A stretch of DNA of 64,000 bases from UBA699 sp050261915 (GCA_050261915.1 JBLNDT010000004.1:7663-71662), one strand, 5' to 3'. Counted from the stretch's first letter, positions 1-8,485 are shown. The notes: generated by a model not told the origin, from the sequence alone. Made by a program: numbers and translations.

Positions 1-24
1 TGCTAATTGAATAGGAGGTATTAT

Positions 25-990
25 ATGTTTAATAAAAAGAGTAATATAAATGTAAATAATTTTTCAACAAATAGTATCCAAGTTGAACCCACCACAGAAT
101 CATGTTTTCAATACCTTAATGAGGTTTTTGAGATATCTGATCAGGTTATGCGCCAAATTCACAATCTTCTCATTGAAGAAGGCAGTACTACTCTTGATTT
201 TGAAAAACTGCTTAATGGAATTGGCTATACAGCAGAACAAATCAATCAGGTTGAAGACCATCTAAATTCATTATCCGAAAACAGCAACAATACACAGAAA
301 AAAGTTGATGTAGCATTTGAAAGCCTGGATAACTCTACAAAACAAGTAAATCATGCAAAGGCTGGAATAAATAGTTTGACTAATGAAATGCAAAATGTTT
401 CAGCTGTTTTTGAAGAATTCTTCAACCTATTCAGCCAGCTTCAAAAACAATATGTAAATATTAACAACTTTGCTACAATAATAACCAATATAGCTAACCA
501 AACAAATCTCCTTTCACTTAATGCAGCTATTGAAGCTGCTCGTGTAGGGGAGCAAGGAAAGGGTTTTGCTGTAGTTGCAAATGAAATAAAAAAGCTTTCT
601 GAGACCACAAAAAACAGTGCAAAAGATATAATGGATTCATTGAAAAGTATGGATTCAATAATGGGGCTGCTAAACAATAAATCTGAAGAAGGGAAAAAGG
701 TGGTTTCCAGCACTTCATCACTAATTGAGAATTCTTCAGTGCTGTTGGATAATATTGTCCAGGCAGAAAACGGAGTTAACCAACATATGATGGATGTTAA
801 ACAATCACAAAATTCTAATATACAAAAGATAGATGAGATTTCTAAAAACATTACCAATATCGGGTCAAGAGCAAGGGATGAACATGATTCTCTAGATAAA
901 CTTGTATATTCAGTTCAGTTGAAATCAGACTACTATCTTCACATTTTAAATCACTTAAATCAAATTAAAATCTTTAGTGAGGAAAAATAG
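25..990 (+). CDS. soluble methyl-accepting chemotaxis protein
   Basis: Cytoplasmic chemoreceptor signalling domain of about 322 residues with no signal peptide or membrane segment. The conserved hairpin tip is plain (NQTNLLSLNAAIEAAR, then GEQGKGFAVVANEIKKL), which is the CheA/CheW contact region of the MCP family. The flanking sequence is heptad-rich coiled coil. The N-terminal ~90 residues (rich in Asn, then helical) match no domain I recognise and may be the sensory part. The frame is open back to a TTG at position 7, but that extension reads through an AGGAGG ribosome binding site, so I start at the ATG at 25. As a soluble receptor it should sense an internal cue or act with another receptor; no che genes are adjacent. 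Confidence 0.9.
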   Translation: MFNKKSNINVNNFSTNSIQVEPTTESCFQYLNEVFEISDQVMRQIHNLLIEEGSTTLDFEKLLNGIGYTAEQINQVEDHLNSLSENSNNTQKKVDVAFESLDNSTKQVNHAKAGINSLTNEMQNVSAVFEEFFNLFSQLQKQYVNINNFATIITNIANQTNLLSLNAAIEAARVGEQGKGFAVVANEIKKLSETTKNSAKDIMDSLKSMDSIMGLLNNKSEEGKKVVSSTSSLIENSSVLLDNIVQAENGVNQHMMDVKQSQNSNIQKIDEISKNITNIGSRARDEHDSLDKLVYSVQLKSDYYLHILNHLNQIKIFSEEK

Positions 991-1066
991 CTAAATTTCC
1001 CATATATTGCTTTATTCTTTACCTCTTCTATGATAAAATAAAAAGAAAGTTGAGAGGGGAATTGGT

Positions 1067-1528
1067 ATGTTTAATATTGAGCTACATGATCAAAAATCCC
1101 AGCCTGTCTTATCTATAAGAAAAAAAACAACCATTGAAGAGCTGCCAAAGTTAATTGGTGAAAACTATGGTAAAATAGTTTCCTATTTGAATGAATTGAA
1201 CGAAAAACCTGTAGATGTACCTTTCACTGCATATTACAACCTAGACGTGAACAACCTTGACGTAGAGATGGGCTTTCCAGTATCAAAGCCGCTGCCTGGA
1301 AAAGAAAAAGACGGAATCGTTTATCGGGAAATACCTGCTGGAAAAATAGTAACCGCTACATACAAGGGAGCTTATTCTGGTATGGAAAAGGTATATGAAG
1401 GAGCATTTAAATGGATTAACACAGAGGATCTTGAACCTTTGGGGGTATACTATGAATATTACTATAATTCCCCAAAAGATGTACCAGAAAGTGAACTTTT
1501 AACTAAAATAGTTATTCCAGTTAAATAG
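1067..1528 (+). CDS. GyrI-like / AraC effector-binding domain protein
   Basis: Stand-alone small-molecule-binding domain of the GyrI/SoxS-like (Bacterial transcription activator effector binding) type, 153 residues. The segment VSKPLPGKEKDGIVYREIPAG followed by KIVTATYKGAYSGMEKVYEGAFKWI is the usual family core (strand, GxY...Y.al..W helix). No helix-turn-helix is present, so it is a ligand-binding or hydrolase-like form rather than a regulator. A GAGGGGAATT ribosome binding site precedes the ATG. It ends at a bidirectional terminator shared with the convergent transporter gene. The AraC-type protein at 58.9 kb carries the same domain fused to DNA-binding helices. Confidence 0.8.
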   Translation: MFNIELHDQKSQPVLSIRKKTTIEELPKLIGENYGKIVSYLNELNEKPVDVPFTAYYNLDVNNLDVEMGFPVSKPLPGKEKDGIVYREIPAGKIVTATYKGAYSGMEKVYEGAFKWINTEDLEPLGVYYEYYYNSPKDVPESELLTKIVIPVK

Positions 1529-1549
1529 TAAAAATAGTTATTTGTAAAA

Positions 1550-1584
1550 AAAGGACAGGTATTGAAAACCAATACCTGTCCTTT
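1550..1584. terminator. bidirectional intrinsic terminator
   Basis: A 15-bp perfect inverted repeat (AAAGGACAGGTATTG and its complement) with a 5-base loop lies between two convergent genes and has A-rich and T-rich flanks, so it can stop transcription from both sides. Confidence 0.85.
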
Positions 1585-1601
1585 ACTTTTCTTAAAACTG
1601 C

Positions 1602-1615
1602 TGCTTAACCGTCCC
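1602..1615 (-). repeat. dispersed short repeat, copy 1 (GGGACGGTTAAGCA)
   Basis: On the minus strand this 14-mer reads GGGACGGTTAAGCA. It supplies the last codons and the TAA stop of the DMT transporter gene. Exact copies are at 4157-4170 and 11877-11890, and looser copies at 34290-34303 and 61375-61386. Confidence 0.6.
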
Positions 1616-2525
1616 CATTTACCGTTTGTGTTCCACCAAGCCTTATATCTCTTCCTTCTGAGAAATAAATTCCTGACAAAATGAAGGCTACCCCTAAAAT
1701 TGAGAACATTGTTATTTTTTCATTTAGGATGGCGGCTGATAAAATGATTGTAATCATTGGCTGTAAATACATATAAACACTTGTTTTTATAGCACCTATA
1801 GCTGATACAGAAAAGTTCCATGTTATGTAACATATTGCAGATGCTCCAAGGCCAAGGTAAAGCATATTTATAATATTAACTGGTGACATGAACTGTTCAG
1901 GCTTAAACCGGAAGCCTTTTGTAATCAATATGGGAATAAGGAAAAGCAAGCCATAAAAAAATACCTTTCTCGTACATTGGATTATATTATAATTGTAGGT
2001 ACTAATCTTTTTCATTAACACAGAATAAACTGCCCAAGAAATAGAGGCCGTCATTGCCAGCACATCCCCCATAGGGTTTAGCTTAAGTACACAACTGCCG
2101 TTATATCCTATTAACACTACCCCTATCATTGATATTGCAAATCCTCCAAAAAACCTTGATCTCAATTCCTCATCTCTCAAAAATATATAAGACAGTATTG
2201 CTGTAATAAATGGGGCAATTGATGCTAGTATCCCAACATTCGATGCCATTGTGTACATCAGAGCATAATTATTACATAAAAAGAATAAAGTTATTCCACT
2301 AAGACCAGCTCCTGCAAATATTAGTTCTTCTTTAATATTTTTGTATTTTATAAAACTTGGCTTTATTATTAATAGTGCCAAATAGGCAATAATAATACGA
2401 TAAAAAAATACTTCCATTGGAGAAAATGTTTTCATCAGTATTTTTGTAGATATCCCTGTAGTACTCCAAACAAATATGGTCATAAGGGCAAGTATATGTC
2501 CCTTCTTAATCAACTCTTTGTCCAT
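1605..2525 (-). CDS. EamA/DMT family permease
   Basis: Membrane transporter of the drug/metabolite (EamA) superfamily, 306 residues, with ten hydrophobic segments arranged as two five-helix repeats (first repeat from about residue 10 to 140, second from 150 to 290). The start GHILALMTIFVWSTTGISTK is typical of the first helix. The substrate cannot be told from sequence. The ATG has an AGGAGG site 8 bases upstream. It lies 15 bases downstream of a TetR gene on the same strand, so the two probably form an operon in which the regulator controls the exporter. The last residues (TVNGDG) are encoded by a dispersed repeat, which suggests the original C-terminus has been replaced. Confidence 0.85.
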   Translation of the reverse strand: MDKELIKKGHILALMTIFVWSTTGISTKILMKTFSPMEVFFYRIIIAYLALLIIKPSFIKYKNIKEELIFAGAGLSGITLFFLCNNYALMYTMASNVGILASIAPFITAILSYIFLRDEELRSRFFGGFAISMIGVVLIGYNGSCVLKLNPMGDVLAMTASISWAVYSVLMKKISTYNYNIIQCTRKVFFYGLLFLIPILITKGFRFKPEQFMSPVNIINMLYLGLGASAICYITWNFSVSAIGAIKTSVYMYLQPMITIILSAAILNEKITMFSILGVAFILSGIYFSEGRDIRLGGTQTVNGDG

Positions 2526-2540
2526 GTTCAGCCTCCTTAT

Positions 2541-3104
2541 TTACGTTATATTCTTTATAAAAAGTTCATAGCATGCTTTGTGCCTTTTTTCATAGGAAGA
2601 TATATCACGATATGTAAGTGCAGAAAACAACCCTACTACCATGGTCATAAACACCTGCACTTCATTTTCTCTTTCAATACCCGCATTATCCTTTCCTAAA
2701 ATCACGCCTCTTACTCTTTTTTCAATTTCATCAAAATACTCATTACACTTTTCTGTAATATACCTGGCCAGTTTATCCGGAGGCATATAGGATGTTACTA
2801 TAATAAACTTTATATTATATTCCTTGTCACTGGTAAATCTATCTTTAATTATAGAAATAAAATTATTCAGAAATTCACCTGCATTTTCATATTTTCTACT
2901 GAAATATTCATCTAAAAATTCTTCCTCTTCCTGAAGTACCGAGTTAAGCACGGACATAAATATGTCCTCCTTGCTTTTATAATGAGCATATATAGATTGT
3001 TTCTTCATTCCAAGTTCTTCAGTAATCATAGCTAAAGAAGTCCCTTCATAACCATACTCTGAAAAACATTTTAATGCACTCTTTTTAATATCATCTGCTG
3101 ACAT
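2541..3104 (-). CDS. TetR family transcriptional regulator
   Basis: DNA-binding repressor of 187 residues with the TetR helix-turn-helix at the N-terminus (ALKCFSEYGYEGTSLAMITEE, then GMKKQSIYAHYKSKEDIF) and a variable all-helical ligand domain after residue 55. It is the first gene of an operon with the DMT exporter. Its promoter contains a perfect 18-bp palindrome just upstream of the ribosome binding site, so autoregulation and induction of the exporter by a toxic ligand are likely. The ligand is unknown. Confidence 0.9.
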   Translation of the reverse strand: MSADDIKKSALKCFSEYGYEGTSLAMITEELGMKKQSIYAHYKSKEDIFMSVLNSVLQEEEEFLDEYFSRKYENAGEFLNNFISIIKDRFTSDKEYNIKFIIVTSYMPPDKLARYITEKCNEYFDEIEKRVRGVILGKDNAGIERENEVQVFMTMVVGLFSALTYRDISSYEKRHKACYELFIKNIT

Positions 3105-3115
3105 TTAAATCCTCC

Positions 3116-3133
3116 TTAACGAACGTTCGTTAA
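3116..3133. promoter_or_regulatory. TetR operator palindrome
   Basis: Perfect 18-bp palindrome TTAACGAACGTTCGTTAA placed between the -10 box and the start codon of the TetR gene and touching its AGGAGG site. The position is right for repression by the adjacent regulator. Confidence 0.8.
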
Positions 3134-3137
3134 TATA

Positions 3138-3165
3138 AATATACCATGCAATTTTAAAATGTCAA
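3138..3165 (-). promoter_or_regulatory. sigma-A promoter of the tetR-DMT operon
   Basis: On the minus strand there is a TTGACA -35 box (3160-3165), a 16-base spacer and a TATATT -10 box (3138-3143) preceded by TGG. The TetR palindrome lies immediately downstream of the -10. Confidence 0.75.
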
Positions 3166-3175
3166 TATAATAAAA

Positions 3176-3203
3176 AAAAGAGCAACTTAAAAGTTGCTCT
3201 TTT
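3176..3203. terminator. intrinsic terminator
   Basis: A 13-bp perfect inverted repeat around AGCAACTT, with A-run and T-run flanks, follows the hemerythrin gene (minus strand) and also faces the end of the tetR promoter region. Confidence 0.8.
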
Positions 3204-3240
3204 TCTATGTATAGTTGTTATTTTTCATAAGAATAAGATA

Positions 3241-3633
3241 CTACACTGCACCTATTAGTTTGTCCTGTACCAATATATGACTCTCAATCCATTCTGCAAT
3301 AAATTCAAGTATGCCCAAAAGATATTCTGCTTGATTTTCATCAACCTTCTTAAGGTCTATGCTATTTATCTTAGTTATAAATTCTTGATGCTGTACCTTT
3401 TGAGAAAAAATCCTTTTGTAAGAAATGCTCTCCATGTAATCTTCTTCAGTTTTAAAATGATAAGCTGTGTACTCTTTTAATTCTTCCATTATATCTACAA
3501 TTTCATCATATTTATCAGTTCTCCAATTGTTTTTTAGCAAATCATAAGCTCTGCCTGCAATTTCAAAAAGCTTAATATGCTGTTCATCAATTATTTCAAT
3601 GCCTATTCTGTATTCCTCTTTCCATGTAACCAT
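3241..3633 (-). CDS. bacteriohemerythrin
   Basis: Single-domain hemerythrin-like protein, 130 residues, expected to hold a non-heme di-iron site that binds O2 (or senses or scavenges it) in the cytoplasm of an anaerobe. Visible ligands are His19 in DEQH, His59 and Glu63 in HFKTEE, His82, His119 and Asp124 in HILVQD. The usual HxxxH pair reads QxxxH here (Gln78, His82), so one of the conserved histidine ligands is replaced. The ATG has a GGGAGG site. It has its own terminator and appears monocistronic. Confidence 0.88.
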   Translation of the reverse strand: MVTWKEEYRIGIEIIDEQHIKLFEIAGRAYDLLKNNWRTDKYDEIVDIMEELKEYTAYHFKTEEDYMESISYKRIFSQKVQHQEFITKINSIDLKKVDENQAEYLLGILEFIAEWIESHILVQDKLIGAV

Positions 3634-3768
3634 AATATTTACCTCCCAATAATCATTTGTATATGATATAGTTTATCATCTAGAGGCTACAACTTCAACC
3701 CAAGACGTAAATTTGTACCAATAAAATTTAACTCTTAATGTTGGAAGACCAACACCTCCACAATCCAA

Positions 3769-4053
3769 TTATATGAATTTTTCAAAGCCATCTGCATATT
3801 TAGTAGGATAAAATTCAATTAAATCATATTTAGCTACTTTTTTTATATAAAACGGATCTTCCCTTATTATATCTTCTGCTTCTTCAAGGCTCTCAGAATT
3901 ACAGATTATAACCCCTCCAATTCTTGGATTTTTCCTTCCGGAACATATAAACTTTCCCATGGAATAATATTTATCAAGGTATTTTATATGTTCTTCTAGT
4001 TCCAAATCCACTTCCTCTATAGGTACGATATAATCTAATAAGAATACAAACAT
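3769..4053 (-). CDS. YciI-like (YCII) domain protein
   Basis: Small protein of 94 residues with the ferredoxin-like YCII fold. It shows the family hallmarks: an N-terminal strand (FVFLLDYIVP), HxxYLdkYYxxGKFICSGRKNPRIGGVIIC, and the helix ending in EDPFYIKKVAKYDLIEF. The conserved His22 and Asp67 in DPF form the proposed active-site pair of the family. The biological role is unknown. A GAGGAGG site precedes the ATG. No neighbour suggests a pathway. Confidence 0.85.
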   Translation of the reverse strand: MFVFLLDYIVPIEEVDLELEEHIKYLDKYYSMGKFICSGRKNPRIGGVIICNSESLEEAEDIIREDPFYIKKVAKYDLIEFYPTKYADGFEKFI

Positions 4054-4156
4054 ATTTTACCTCCTCTTTATTTAATTTTATTAGCATTTAAGGCTGTCAG
4101 AATTCACCTTAACAGCCTAAATGGATTATTATTTAAAGTAGCCAAATTAATACAAT

Positions 4157-4170
4157 TGCTTAACCGTCCC
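4157..4170 (-). repeat. dispersed short repeat, copy 2
   Basis: Exact minus-strand copy of GGGACGGTTAAGCA located just downstream of the stop codon of the cell-wall repeat protein. Confidence 0.6.
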
Positions 4171-4177
4171 TAGCTTT

Positions 4178-5650
4178 TTAGTGAATGTTCCCTATAACTA
4201 CTATGGAATCCCCTACAGAACTTAAAATAATGAAATTGCCCCCTTTAACAAGATATTTGCTGTTACCACCTGTATATGTTATATCCTCTGTATATACAGA
4301 CCATCCCTTATTCCCTAATTGCCCTGCATAATTTGTAAAAAAGTCAGAAGATACTGATGCCTTATAGTAATAATATACTGCCATTTTTTCATCTGCAGTT
4401 ATGGTGGTTTTATAGTAATTTGTGTATAAAGGCATTGAAACATCTGACAACAGAGGGAATACGGAAGTACTTTCAGTAATAGAGGACACAATAGTGCTTG
4501 CTGCAGATTCCACTCCATCTTTTACCGCTGTTACTTTAAAGAATGTGATATTATTCATGTCCACTGTCAATGTGTATCCTTCAGATTGCCACTGGAACTG
4601 TCTCTTGGTTCCATCAGGATTTTTAAATAATGTATACCCCTTGCTTATTGCATTACTCCAATAGCAGCAGTAGAAATCAGCATCTGGAGATTTATTCCAC
4701 TGAAGCTGAACAAGGTTTGATGAAAGGGCTTTTGCAGTTACCCCTGTAGGTGCATATACTCCTCCGTTGGTAGCCTTTGGTTTCCCGTCCCAGGCGCCAT
4801 CGGCCCCAACCTTGTAACCGTCAGGTGTTATGGTATTTACCGCCATATCTCCCCCAATATTAAGATAGTACCATTTTTCGTTTAACTGTATCCATCCTAT
4901 TGCCATTGTTCCATCAGTGTTCATATAATACCACTTTCCGTTAAATGGTACCCATCCTTTTGCCATTTCACCGCTGATATAGAAGAAATACCACTTGCCG
5001 TTATTTAATATCCACCCTTTTGCCATTTCACCAGTTGGATTAAATAAATAACGTTTCTCATTATCATCAATAAAACCAGTTAACATTTCTCCAGTGGTAT
5101 CAAAATAATAGGTTTTAGCTCCAATTTGCAATATTCCTTTTGCCATTTCACCTTTGCTGTCAAAATAGTACCATTTATTGTTCACAAGGTACCACCCTAC
5201 TGCCATTTCACCTTTATCTGTAAAATAGTATGTTTTATCCCCTATGGATTTAAAACCTACCGACATCTCTCCACGTTCATTAAAATAAAAAGTTTTACCT
5301 TCTGTTACTTTCCAACCAGTTACCATTGCTCCATCTGCATCAAAATAGTATGTACTGCTGCCAATTACATTCATACCTGTTACCCTGCCATTTCTGTCAT
5401 TAAAGTAATAGGTTTTCCCATTTAGAACAAGCCATCCGCTAGCCATATAACCATCAGAATTAAAATAATAGTTCTTGTCATCAATTACATTCCAGCCTGT
5501 TGCTTTGTTTCCATTAATGAAATAATACCAGTTAGTTCCATTTTGTTCCCAACCGTTTAAAACATCAGCATTAACTATGACTTGAGAAAAAAACAGGGTA
5601 CCTGCAATAGCTAAAGCACTCAAAAATGATTTTATTTTGTTATTAAGCAT
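4178..5650 (-). CDS. secreted cell-wall-binding repeat protein with FN3-like domain
   Basis: Exported surface protein of 490 residues. The N-terminus is a signal peptide (KIKSFLSALAIAGTLFFSQ, cleavage near residue 29). Residues ~30-280 are about twelve choline-binding-type repeats of 20-21 residues with the pattern GWxxxNGKxYYFxxxGxMxTG, known to bind teichoic-acid choline or related wall polymers. Residues ~300-395 look like a fibronectin type III-like beta-sandwich (APTGVTAKALSSNLVQLQWNKS). The last ~95 residues are an unidentified domain. There is no catalytic domain, so it is likely an adhesin or structural wall protein. It is divergent from the NlpC/P60 hydrolase gene and the two share an AT-rich promoter region. 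Confidence 0.88.
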   Translation of the reverse strand: MLNNKIKSFLSALAIAGTLFFSQVIVNADVLNGWEQNGTNWYYFINGNKATGWNVIDDKNYYFNSDGYMASGWLVLNGKTYYFNDRNGRVTGMNVIGSSTYYFDADGAMVTGWKVTEGKTFYFNERGEMSVGFKSIGDKTYYFTDKGEMAVGWYLVNNKWYYFDSKGEMAKGILQIGAKTYYFDTTGEMLTGFIDDNEKRYLFNPTGEMAKGWILNNGKWYFFYISGEMAKGWVPFNGKWYYMNTDGTMAIGWIQLNEKWYYLNIGGDMAVNTITPDGYKVGADGAWDGKPKATNGGVYAPTGVTAKALSSNLVQLQWNKSPDADFYCCYWSNAISKGYTLFKNPDGTKRQFQWQSEGYTLTVDMNNITFFKVTAVKDGVESAASTIVSSITESTSVFPLLSDVSMPLYTNYYKTTITADEKMAVYYYYKASVSSDFFTNYAGQLGNKGWSVYTEDITYTGGNSKYLVKGGNFIILSSVGDSIVVIGNIH

Positions 5651-5879
5651 TTCATTACCCCCCTCATATTATTTGATTATAATAATTCTACACTGAATTT
5701 TATTATCCTTTTTTTTGATAAATTTCGTGTTAATGTTATTTAAAACAATAATTTTAGTTTAATTAATTATTTTATTATACATTTTTTTGTGTTATAATGA
5801 TATTATTCAAAATAATTGGAATTTTTAAGTTGAAATATAAAAAATAATGCATTTTTTTGTATTGAAGGGGGACTTGAAT

Positions 5880-6941
5880 TTGAATAAGAAGATTGTTTCT
5901 ACTATCTCAGTATTTTTATTCACCTTGGGACTTTTTTGTACAAGTGTTAGCGCAGACGTCGCATCAGATAAAGCAAAAATGAAACAGATTCAGACAGAAA
6001 GAAGCTCACTTGAAAATAAAGTAACAGTTATGGACAACCAAATTGAATCAATTATGATTAAAATGAAAAATAATGATAATGATATTTCTAATGTGCAGAC
6101 TCAAATAAAACAAGCCCAGGCTGACATTGCTAAAGCGGAAGATAATATAAAAGCGGAACAGCTTTTATATGGTGAAAGAATGCGTGCAATGTACATAAGC
6201 GGTTCTGCAATAAGTTATGTAGATATACTTTTAGATTCAAAAAGCTTTTCTGATTTAGTATCAAGAATAGATAATATAAGCAGAATTCTAAGTTATAACC
6301 AAAGTGTTATTGATGATTTTAAAGCTAAAAAGGCAGAGGTGGATTCGAAAAAAGCTGCATTGGAAACTCAAAACCAAAAACTGCTTGCTTTAAAGGCTGA
6401 TAACGAAGCAAAGCTAGCTGATTTAAATAAACAAAAATCAGATCAAAATGTATTGATTTCTCAATTAAAGGCACAAGAAAGACAATACGGAGCACAAATT
6501 CTTGCAGCTCAGGCTGCTGAATTGGCTGCAAGCAGGAATGCAATATCAAAGTTGAAAAATACACCTGTTGCAATTGATTCAAGAGGCAAAGCAGCTTACT
6601 CCTCAAATGCAGTACTTGCATATGCATCCAACTATCTTGGCGTTCCTTATGTTTGGGGTGGGACAACCCCTAGAGGGTTTGACTGTTCTGGTTTTGTTCA
6701 ATATGTATATGCACATTTTGGAATAAACCTGCCAAGAGTGTCACAAGATCAACAAAATGTTGGCACTTTGGTAACAAGAGCTAACCTGCAGCCAGGAGAT
6801 CTTGTGTTTTTCGGAGATCCTGCACACCATGTAGGGATTTATGTTGGTAACGGCAACATGATAGATGCTCCTCATACAGGGGATGTTATTAAGATAGAAC
6901 CCCTTCACACTGATTTTACATATGGACGAAGGGTTAAATAG
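5880..6941 (+). CDS. NlpC/P60 peptidoglycan hydrolase with coiled-coil N-terminus
   Basis: Secreted cell-wall endopeptidase, expected to cut gamma-D-Glu-diaminoacid bonds in peptide stems. From a TTG start there is a signal peptide (KKIVSTISVFLFTLGLFCTSVSA), a long coiled coil at residues ~30-220 (PcsB-like), then the NlpC/P60 domain from ~235 to the end. Catalytic Cys269 lies in FDCSGFV and His317 in HHVGIYVG; the third position is in the DAPHTGD loop. The frame is open to an ATG at 5847, but that gives a poor signal peptide; the TTG at 5880 has an AAGGGGGA site 7 bases upstream (a TTG at 5874 is the alternative). The coiled coil probably regulates the enzyme through a membrane partner such as FtsEX. 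It is monocistronic with its own terminator. Confidence 0.88.
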   Translation: MNKKIVSTISVFLFTLGLFCTSVSADVASDKAKMKQIQTERSSLENKVTVMDNQIESIMIKMKNNDNDISNVQTQIKQAQADIAKAEDNIKAEQLLYGERMRAMYISGSAISYVDILLDSKSFSDLVSRIDNISRILSYNQSVIDDFKAKKAEVDSKKAALETQNQKLLALKADNEAKLADLNKQKSDQNVLISQLKAQERQYGAQILAAQAAELAASRNAISKLKNTPVAIDSRGKAAYSSNAVLAYASNYLGVPYVWGGTTPRGFDCSGFVQYVYAHFGINLPRVSQDQQNVGTLVTRANLQPGDLVFFGDPAHHVGIYVGNGNMIDAPHTGDVIKIEPLHTDFTYGRRVK

Positions 6942-6984
6942 AATAGAAAGGGATGGCTTCATTAAATAGCTGTCCCTTTCTATT
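6942..6984 (+). terminator. intrinsic terminator
   Basis: A 12-bp inverted repeat (AATAGAAAGGGA and complement) followed by a T-run directly after the NlpC/P60 stop codon. Confidence 0.8.
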
Positions 6985-7067
6985 TTTACAATAACTAAAT
7001 TTATTTGCATTTTCATATTTCTAAATAAGTAGGGAATCATAAGATTATTTAGAATAGGGTGATACTG

Positions 7068-7958
7068 ATGTTTAGGAACTTTTTAAAATTAGTAGAAATA
7101 TCCACAAAAGCTGCAAGTATAATCCCATTTCTTATGGGAACCTCCTTTTCCTTATATCGCTATAAGTGTTTTAATCTTAAACTGTTCATTCTTATGTTTA
7201 TTTCGCTTACGTCATTTGATATGTGCACCACTGCCATAAATAATTATTGCGATCATAATTATATTGGGTTTCAAGTCACAAAAGTTGAAAAAATTATTTT
7301 AACTTTGCTTGCAGTTGCATGTGCTTCTGGTATATTTCTGGTATTAAGTACAAATTTCATAGTTTTTGCTATTGGAGTCATATCGTTCTTAGCAGGTATA
7401 TTCTATACTTTTGGACCTATACCCATCTCTAGAATGCCCCTTGGAGAAATCTTTTCAGGGATTTTCATGGGATTTGTTATCATTTTTTTATCTATATACA
7501 TACAGATATTTGATAAAGGTATAATTTCATTTTTCATCTCATCATATACAGTTTATCTAACTGTAAACTTGAAAGAAGTGCTCATAATATTGCTGTTTTC
7601 TTTACCTGCTGCAAATTCTATTGCGAACATTATGCTTGCAAATAATATTTGTGACCTTGAAGATGATATACAGAGCAATAGATATACACTTCCCTACTAT
7701 ATAGGAATTGAAAATTCATTTAAACTGTTCAGAATTTTATACTACATCGCCTATATAGACTTGGTAGTACTTATCTTACTAAGAATTACCCCTGTGATTA
7801 ACATACTGATACTTATTACTTTTTTACCAGTAAATAATCATATTGAACAGTTTATAAACAATCCTATTAAAAGTAAAACCTTTGTATTGTCAGTAATAAA
7901 TTTCATTCTAATAAACCTTCCCCAGGTGATGTTGGTTGGATTATACTCCTGGTTTTAG
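7068..7958 (+). CDS. UbiA-family prenyltransferase (MenA-like)
   Basis: Integral membrane prenyltransferase of 296 residues with eight to nine hydrophobic helices. Two Asp-rich motifs characteristic of UbiA enzymes are present: NNYCDHNYIGFQ near residue 60, and NNICDLEDDIQSNRYTLP near residue 205. The second, with ED...TLP, most resembles the 1,4-dihydroxy-2-naphthoate polyprenyltransferase (MenA) branch. I start at the ATG at 7068 because the upstream GTG (7059) sits inside the AGGGTGAT ribosome binding site. The adjacent convergent gene was a polyprenyl diphosphate synthase, which would supply its prenyl donor, but only a fragment of that gene remains. The aromatic acceptor is uncertain. 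Confidence 0.8.
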   Translation: MFRNFLKLVEISTKAASIIPFLMGTSFSLYRYKCFNLKLFILMFISLTSFDMCTTAINNYCDHNYIGFQVTKVEKIILTLLAVACASGIFLVLSTNFIVFAIGVISFLAGIFYTFGPIPISRMPLGEIFSGIFMGFVIIFLSIYIQIFDKGIISFFISSYTVYLTVNLKEVLIILLFSLPAANSIANIMLANNICDLEDDIQSNRYTLPYYIGIENSFKLFRILYYIAYIDLVVLILLRITPVINILILITFLPVNNHIEQFINNPIKSKTFVLSVINFILINLPQVMLVGLYSWF

Positions 7959-7964
7959 AAGCAT

Positions 7965-7992
7965 TAAGGTATCCTGATATCAGGATACCTTA
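7965..7992. terminator. palindromic terminator between convergent genes
   Basis: A perfect 28-bp palindrome (arms TAAGGTATCCTGAT) fills the gap between the prenyltransferase stop codon and the stop codon of the polyprenyl synthase fragment. The T-runs are short, so termination strength is uncertain. Confidence 0.6.
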
Positions 7993-8225
7993 TTAATAGT
8001 TTCTATAAAGCAGTCTTTCGGTTAACTCTAAAAGCAAAGCCTTGTTTTTATTTTGCGGAAGACTGTGAATCAGCTTAATTGCCCTCTTTGAATAACCAGA
8101 TGCAAGACAATTACAGTAGTCCAATGCCTTGGAATTTCTTACGTATTCACTAATTAGCTTAATATCCTCATTGGTGTATTGATTTTGATCTAAAATTTCA
8201 TTCAACTCAGAAAAGTTGCTCTTTA
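7993..8225 (-). pseudogene. C-terminal remnant of a polyprenyl diphosphate synthase
   Basis: About 75 residues in the minus frame match the C-terminal helices of trans-polyprenyl (heptaprenyl/geranylgeranyl) diphosphate synthases: YTNEDIKLISEYVRNSKALDY, then YSKRAIKLIHSLPQNKNK and the terminal LLYRNY. The DDxxD motifs and everything N-terminal are absent. The frame has no good start: the only near candidate is a TTG at 8203-8205 without a convincing ribosome binding site. Just beyond, the sequence changes into the 3' half of an unrelated plus-strand gene. The pairing with the neighbouring UbiA gene supports the identity. It is a deletion product and is presumably non-functional. Confidence 0.7.
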
Positions 8226-8475
8226 TGCACAGGATTCAAATAGAAATGTAACCGCCAGATATACTCTGACAGCTCCTAAGCTTACCATAAAAAGTCCAAA
8301 TGCCAGCCTTCAACATGGTACCTTTAGAGGTGATCTATATGTTGATGTTCCAAACTTCCAGCTGATAGATAATAAAGTTGAAGGAAATATATACTTTGCC
8401 AACGATGAAGCTAAATCAACATTCAAAATGGATGCAACTTCATCAGTAACTGGAAAACAGGAAGTTAAGAAATAA
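8218..8475 (+). pseudogene. C-terminal remnant of an unidentified, probably beta-rich protein
   Basis: An open plus-strand frame of 85 codons with no start codon or ribosome binding site. It reads ALYAQDSNRNVTARYT, then strand-alternating sequence (LTIKSPNASLQ, GDLYVDVPNFQLIDNKVEGNIYFANDEAK) and ends in GKQEVKK before TAA. The alternating pattern looks like the C-terminal beta-domain of a secreted or surface protein; I do not recognise the family. It retains a good terminator. The N-terminal part was lost in the same event that truncated the polyprenyl synthase on the opposite strand. Confidence 0.55.
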
Positions 8476-8485
8476 CAAACATGAG

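Noticed and set aside
441..857. Long antisense ORF opposite the chemoreceptor
   Set aside because: Shadow of the real gene on the other strand with no family match; the same applies to other antisense frames across the window.
3676..3768. 30-codon open stretch following the YciI-like stop codon in the same frame (contains VKFYWYKFTSWVEVV)
   Set aside because: No start with a ribosome binding site and no recognisable family; it is most simply read-through frame in an intergenic spacer.
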